Origin: Flavobacteriales bacterium UBA2798
GTDB taxonomy: Bacteria; Bacteroidota; Bacteroidia; Flavobacteriales_D; UBA2798
Direction of reading: 5' to 3'
Length of the DNA stretch: 9,639 nucleotides
Assembly (NCBI GenBank): GCA_002351955.1
Contig: DEHO01000039.1
Span: forward strand, 1 to 9,639
Below, one piece after another: positions 7,676-9,639 of this stretch. The first letter of the stretch is position 1. Each line of letters starts with the position of its first letter. A program made the translations under genes and the position numbers. Below the pieces are notes generated by a model that saw nothing but the letters and a program-made list of their open reading frames with translations, made no database searches and was not told the origin of the DNA.

Positions 7676-7683
7676 TAAATTTA
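7676..7683 (+). promoter_or_regulatory. Weak -7-like element before the lysine-rich repeat gene
   Basis: TAAATTTA matches TAnnTTTG except for the last base and lies 33 bases before the ATG at 7717. No TTG is visible 17-23 bases upstream. The 73-base gap after trmH has no terminator hairpin, so readthrough from trmH is also possible. Confidence 0.3.
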
Positions 7684-7716
7684 CATCACTAATCAAACCC
7701 TTAAAAATTAAACATC

Positions 7717-7894
7717 ATGGCAAAAGCAACAAAAAAGAAGGCTGCTCCTAAGAAGAAGGCTGCAACCAAAAAGAAAGCTGCTCCTAAGAAGAAAGGCCGC
7801 TACTAAGAAGAAGGCTGCTCCTAAGAAGAAAGCTGCTGCTAAGAAAAAAGCTGCTCCCCGTAAGAAGGCTGCTGCTGCTCCAGCTGCAAACTAA
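7717..7894 (+). pseudogene. Lysine/alanine-rich histone H1-tail-like protein, frameshifted by one base
   Basis: The ATG at 7717 opens MAKATKKK followed by AAPKKK and AATKKK hexapeptides, but the frame reaches TAA at 7804 after 29 residues (ending GRY). Dropping one G of the GG at 7795-7796 restores an unbroken 58-residue protein of seven AA[P/T/A]KKK-type hexapeptides with a tail rich in Ala, stopping at TAA 7892-7894. Composition matches the C-terminal tails of eukaryotic H1 and of bacterial H1-like proteins (Hc2, AlgP type) that bind DNA through lysines; nucleic-acid binding is inferred. A leader of normal AT-rich Bacteroidota style precedes it and a strong terminator follows, so the locus is organised as a real gene. 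The break may be a sequencing error, a true mutation or, less likely, programmed +1 frameshifting. With the break only the first half is made. Confidence 0.75.
7741..7867 (+). repeat. Seven 18-bp coding tandem repeats, period broken by one base
   Basis: Units lie at 7741-7758, 7759-7776, 7777-7794, 7796-7813, 7814-7831, 7832-7849 and 7850-7867, each encoding a hexapeptide of the AA-x-KKK type. GCTGCTCCTAAGAAGAA recurs at 7741, 7777 and 7814, i.e. 36 then 37 bases apart, which fixes the extra base at 7795/7796. Synonymous codons vary between units (GCT/GCA/GCC, AAG/AAA), so most units are not recent copies. Confidence 0.9.
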
Positions 7895-7913
7895 GAATAA
7901 ACACTACATCTAT

Positions 7914-7946
7914 AAAATCCCCGCCCCGGCGGGGATTTTTGTTTTT
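7914..7946. terminator. Strong two-way intrinsic terminator
   Basis: ATCCCCGC (7917-7924) pairs with GCGGGGAT (7929-7936), extended by AAA/TTT on the outside (7914-7916 with 7937-7939), around a 4-base loop (CCCG). A T-rich tract follows on the + strand to 7946. It lies 20 bases after the repeat gene stop. On the minus strand it immediately follows the TAA (7947-7945) of the open frame downstream of pdxH, so it probably ends that transcript too. Confidence 0.9.
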
Positions 7947-8103
7947 ATACCCCTTCCAATTTCTGCAACAGATCATCAAGCATTGAGTACATGCTTTGCA
8001 TTTTTTTCTGTTTAAACGAAAAGGTTTTCCGGACCGAAGAATTCAATTGAAGGACAAAATCAGACCAACCCTTGCATGAGGAATGCAGGAAAAGGGATTG
8101 CAA
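7945..8103 (-). CDS. Hypothetical small ORF downstream of and in frame with pdxH
   Basis: After the pdxH TGA (8127-8125) the same frame stays open for 59 codons, to a TAA at 7947-7945 abutting the terminator. The longest start-codon version begins at TTG 8103 and gives 52 residues; an ATG at 8001 would give only 18 residues (MQSMYSMLDDLLQKLEGV). The last 25 residues look like a basic segment (FKQKK) followed by an amphipathic helix. I do not recognise a family, and no Shine-Dalgarno is visible before the TTG. It could be a small protein translated after pdxH, a readthrough extension, the decayed end of a gene, or simply a 3' UTR that is open by chance. Its end at the terminator is the main support. 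Confidence 0.3.
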   Translation of the reverse strand: MQSLFLHSSCKGWSDFVLQLNSSVRKTFSFKQKKMQSMYSMLDDLLQKLEGV

Positions 8104-8124
8104 AAAACGAAATGAATATTCGCT

Positions 8125-8775
8125 TCAGGGCGACAATCGCGATGTCTGCCAGGCTTCGCCTGCTTTCGTAAAAAGTATGCGATCATGAAGTCGGCTTGGT
8201 CGTCCTTGCCAGAATTCAAACGAATCAGGCATCAGCAAAAATCCTCCCCAAAACGGCGGACGAGGAATATCTTTTCCTTCAAACTCGCGGGTTAACTGCT
8301 CCACTTTCTGTTCAAGTTCTGCTCGTGAAAGCAAAACAGAACTCTGCGCACTTGCCCATGCACCGATCTGACTTTCGCGCGGACGTTTGGAAAAATAAGC
8401 ATCGGATAATTCATCATCAGCCTTCACCACACGACCTTCCACACGAATCTGACGATCGAGATCTCCCCAAAAAAACAATGCAGATGCCTTCGGATTTTCG
8501 ATGAGATTCTTGCCCTTGTTCGATTCGAAATTGGTGTAGAACACTAGTCCGGACTTACTGATATCACGCATATACACCACACGCGAAGTAGGCTGACCAT
8601 CCAATCCGGCAGTGGCAATGATCATTGCATACGGATCAAGAACCTGAGCTCCGACAGCTTCATCAAACCAACGTTCGAACAAATAATAAGGATCGGCAGG
8701 AACAGAAGATTCATCCAGCGGACGATTCGCAAAGTCGCGGCGAATGGAGTTGATATAATTGCGCAGGGTATCCAC
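8125..8775 (-). CDS. pdxH: Pyridoxamine/pyridoxine 5'-phosphate oxidase
   Basis: This FMN enzyme oxidises pyridoxine or pyridoxamine 5'-phosphate with O2 to pyridoxal 5'-phosphate in the vitamin B6 synthesis and salvage pathway. Taking GTG at 8775 as start gives 216 residues, close to E. coli PdxH (218). Key positions match E. coli with an offset of two: R65 and R70 in SRVVYMRD, Y127, R131 and S135 in YFSKRPRESQIGAWAS, and R195/H197 in SRLHDR. The FMN-binding stretch FYTNFESNKGKNLIENP (79-95) and the family C-terminus RLSP are present. The frame is open further upstream to a TTG at 8829, but the extra residues (GLCGWSRYDE) are out of character and overlap the preceding gene. The GTG shares its G with the preceding TAG, so translation is probably coupled to the reductase gene. 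Confidence 0.93.
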   Translation of the reverse strand: MDTLRNYINSIRRDFANRPLDESSVPADPYYLFERWFDEAVGAQVLDPYAMIIATAGLDGQPTSRVVYMRDISKSGLVFYTNFESNKGKNLIENPKASALFFWGDLDRQIRVEGRVVKADDELSDAYFSKRPRESQIGAWASAQSSVLLSRAELEQKVEQLTREFEGKDIPRPPFWGGFLLMPDSFEFWQGRPSRLHDRILFTKAGEAWQTSRLSP

Positions 8776-9639
8776 TATTGTAATCCTATTAAAAATTTCA
8801 TCGTATCTACTCCATCCGCATAATCCCAAAGTGCAGGACGTTGCGCATCACCAAAAGGAATTCCTCCGGTTCCAACGCGGCATTGAATTTTTTCTTCAAG
8901 TCCGGCAAGTTTATTTTCCACCTCATCGTACGAAACGTATCGTTCAACAAACAAGGTACCCAACGGTGAATGAAGTCCTTCATCTTCTTTCACCAAAAGA
9001 AATCCATTCTCCAGCAACTGATCTCTGTTCATCAGATACAATGCTTTGTGGTAATCGAAATTGTTGGCGTATTTTTTATGATGAATGACATCCTTGAATG
9101 AATAGATCGCGCCAAACAAACGGTCCAGATCGAAATCGCGCGGAATAAAAACCTTGGAGATACTGCGGCATCCGAGTCCGTAATAATCAAAAATATCGTG
9201 ACCCAGCGATTTGAGTTGTTCCTCTGTTTCCAGTCCGGACAACACGGCAACCGAAGTTCTGTTTTTGCGAATGATGTGAGGCCAGGACGAAAAATAATGT
9301 TCGAAATAGCGCGAAGAATTATCCGATCCTGTTGCGATCACTGCATCAAAATGTTCCAGTTTTCCTTTGGAATAGTTCACTTTTCCGGAAAATCCGGGTT
9401 CGATATGTTGGATCAGGTAATCGGTAAGAAAAGGAATGAGCAGATCATCATCCGACGATAATTTCACCAAGGCAGAATTTCCGCTGATCAAAACACTGAG
9501 CAGATCATGAAATCCGACCAAAGGAATATTTCCGGCCATGATGAGTGCAACGCGTTTGTTTCCACCCGTATTTTTCAATTCCGGATAGGCCGATGTCCAT
9601 TTTTCCAGATTTTTTTCCGTGAGCAATCCCGACCAATCG
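8775..9639 (-). CDS. LuxC-family acyl-CoA reductase (5' end outside window)
   Basis: The frame runs from the right edge to TAG at 8777-8775, giving 287 complete codons before the stop with no start that must lie inside. The TTG at 9626 is preceded by in-frame sense codons (DWSG), so the gene begins beyond the window. The protein matches the Bacteroidota acyl-CoA reductases related to LuxC, in the aldehyde dehydrogenase-like fold, which reduce acyl-CoA or acyl-enzyme to aldehyde with NADPH. Counting from the TTG, conserved segments are ALIMAGNIPLVGFHD (27-41), HFDAVIATGSDNSSRYFEHY (92-111), HIIRKNRTSVAVL (117-129) and YYGLGCRSISKVF (148-160). C153 is the likely acylation site, by analogy with the LuxC catalytic Cys. 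Residues GTGGIPFGDAQRPALWDYAD (252-271) close the C-terminus. Its natural substrate in these bacteria is not known from sequence. It overlaps pdxH by one base, so it is the upstream gene of that operon. Confidence 0.82.
   Translation of the reverse strand, partial: DWSGLLTEKNLEKWTSAYPELKNTGGNKRVALIMAGNIPLVGFHDLLSVLISGNSALVKLSSDDDLLIPFLTDYLIQHIEPGFSGKVNYSKGKLEHFDAVIATGSDNSSRYFEHYFSSWPHIIRKNRTSVAVLSGLETEEQLKSLGHDIFDYYGLGCRSISKVFIPRDFDLDRLFGAIYSFKDVIHHKKYANNFDYHKALYLMNRDQLLENGFLLVKEDEGLHSPLGTLFVERYVSYDEVENKLAGLEEKIQCRVGTGGIPFGDAQRPALWDYADGVDTMKFLIGLQ
8784..8787 (-). promoter_or_regulatory. Shine-Dalgarno-like AGGA before pdxH GTG
   Basis: On the minus strand AGGA lies 8 bases before the GTG at 8775, inside the end of the upstream reductase gene. 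Good spacing supports GTG 8775 as the pdxH start rather than the upstream TTG. It is unusual here, because the other starts in the window have no such site. Confidence 0.5.

Noticed and set aside
7784..7810. Programmed +1 frameshift site like that of prfB
   Set aside because: No Shine-Dalgarno-like stimulator or slippery CUU-UGA-type codon lies next to the in-frame TAA. An indel or sequencing error is simpler, so this is kept only as a minor option in the finding.
7741..7867. Non-coding minisatellite
   Set aside because: Every unit encodes the same hexapeptide type, with silent codon variation and flanking ATG, stop and terminator. It is coding sequence.
8776..8829. N-terminal extension of pdxH to TTG 8829
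   Set aside because: It would overlap the upstream gene by 55 bases and add residues absent from usual PdxH. GTG 8775 with AGGA upstream gives the normal length.
9624..9626. TTG 9626 as the true start of the acyl-CoA reductase
   Set aside because: The frame continues upstream without a stop to the window edge, and the family normally has further N-terminal residues. The gene is partial here.

Overview
The window looks like chromosomal DNA from a member of the phylum Bacteroidota. Three things support this. A large secreted protein carries SprB-type repeats and a C-terminal type IX secretion (T9SS) sorting domain. Two promoters match the Bacteroidota -7 consensus TAnnTTTG (TATATTTG at 1295-1302 and at 6942-6949). 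Most start codons lack a Shine-Dalgarno sequence. Genus or family cannot be resolved by eye. I see no mobile element, CRISPR array, tRNA or rRNA.

Layout, left to right. Positions 1-269 are mostly non-coding, with a possible 3' end of an upstream gene (1-90) and three related TTAAATAAG-type repeats that can form alternative hairpins. A GT9 glycosyltransferase (270-1229, +, GTG start) follows. Next is a 1078-residue secreted surface protein (1348-4584, +) with two LamG-like domains, five SprB repeats, an Fn3-like module and a T9SS sorting domain. A strong two-way terminator (4603-4632) separates it from a convergent exported VIT/vWA protein (4648-6861, -). A 92-bp divergent intergenic region leads to a TrmH-type tRNA methyltransferase (6954-7643, +), whose promoter sits so close to the ATG that the mRNA may be leaderless. 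A small lysine/alanine repeat protein of histone H1-tail type (7717-7894, +) follows, broken by one extra G. A second two-way terminator (7914-7946) ends it. On the opposite strand, a LuxC-family acyl-CoA reductase (8775 to the right edge, 5' end outside the window) overlaps pdxH (8125-8775) by one base (TAGTG), so the two are one operon. An open frame of 52-59 codons continues beyond the pdxH stop, in the same frame, up to the shared terminator.

The genes do not form one obvious pathway. There are two cell-envelope genes (glycosyltransferase and T9SS surface protein), an exported vWA protein, an RNA-modification gene, a DNA-binding-tail protein, and a cofactor/aldehyde-metabolism operon. I do not see a clearly new multi-gene system. 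The points most worth checking are the single-base break in the lysine-rich repeat gene, the small open frame after pdxH, the likely leaderless trmH transcript, and the tight coupling of a LuxC-family reductase to pdxH.
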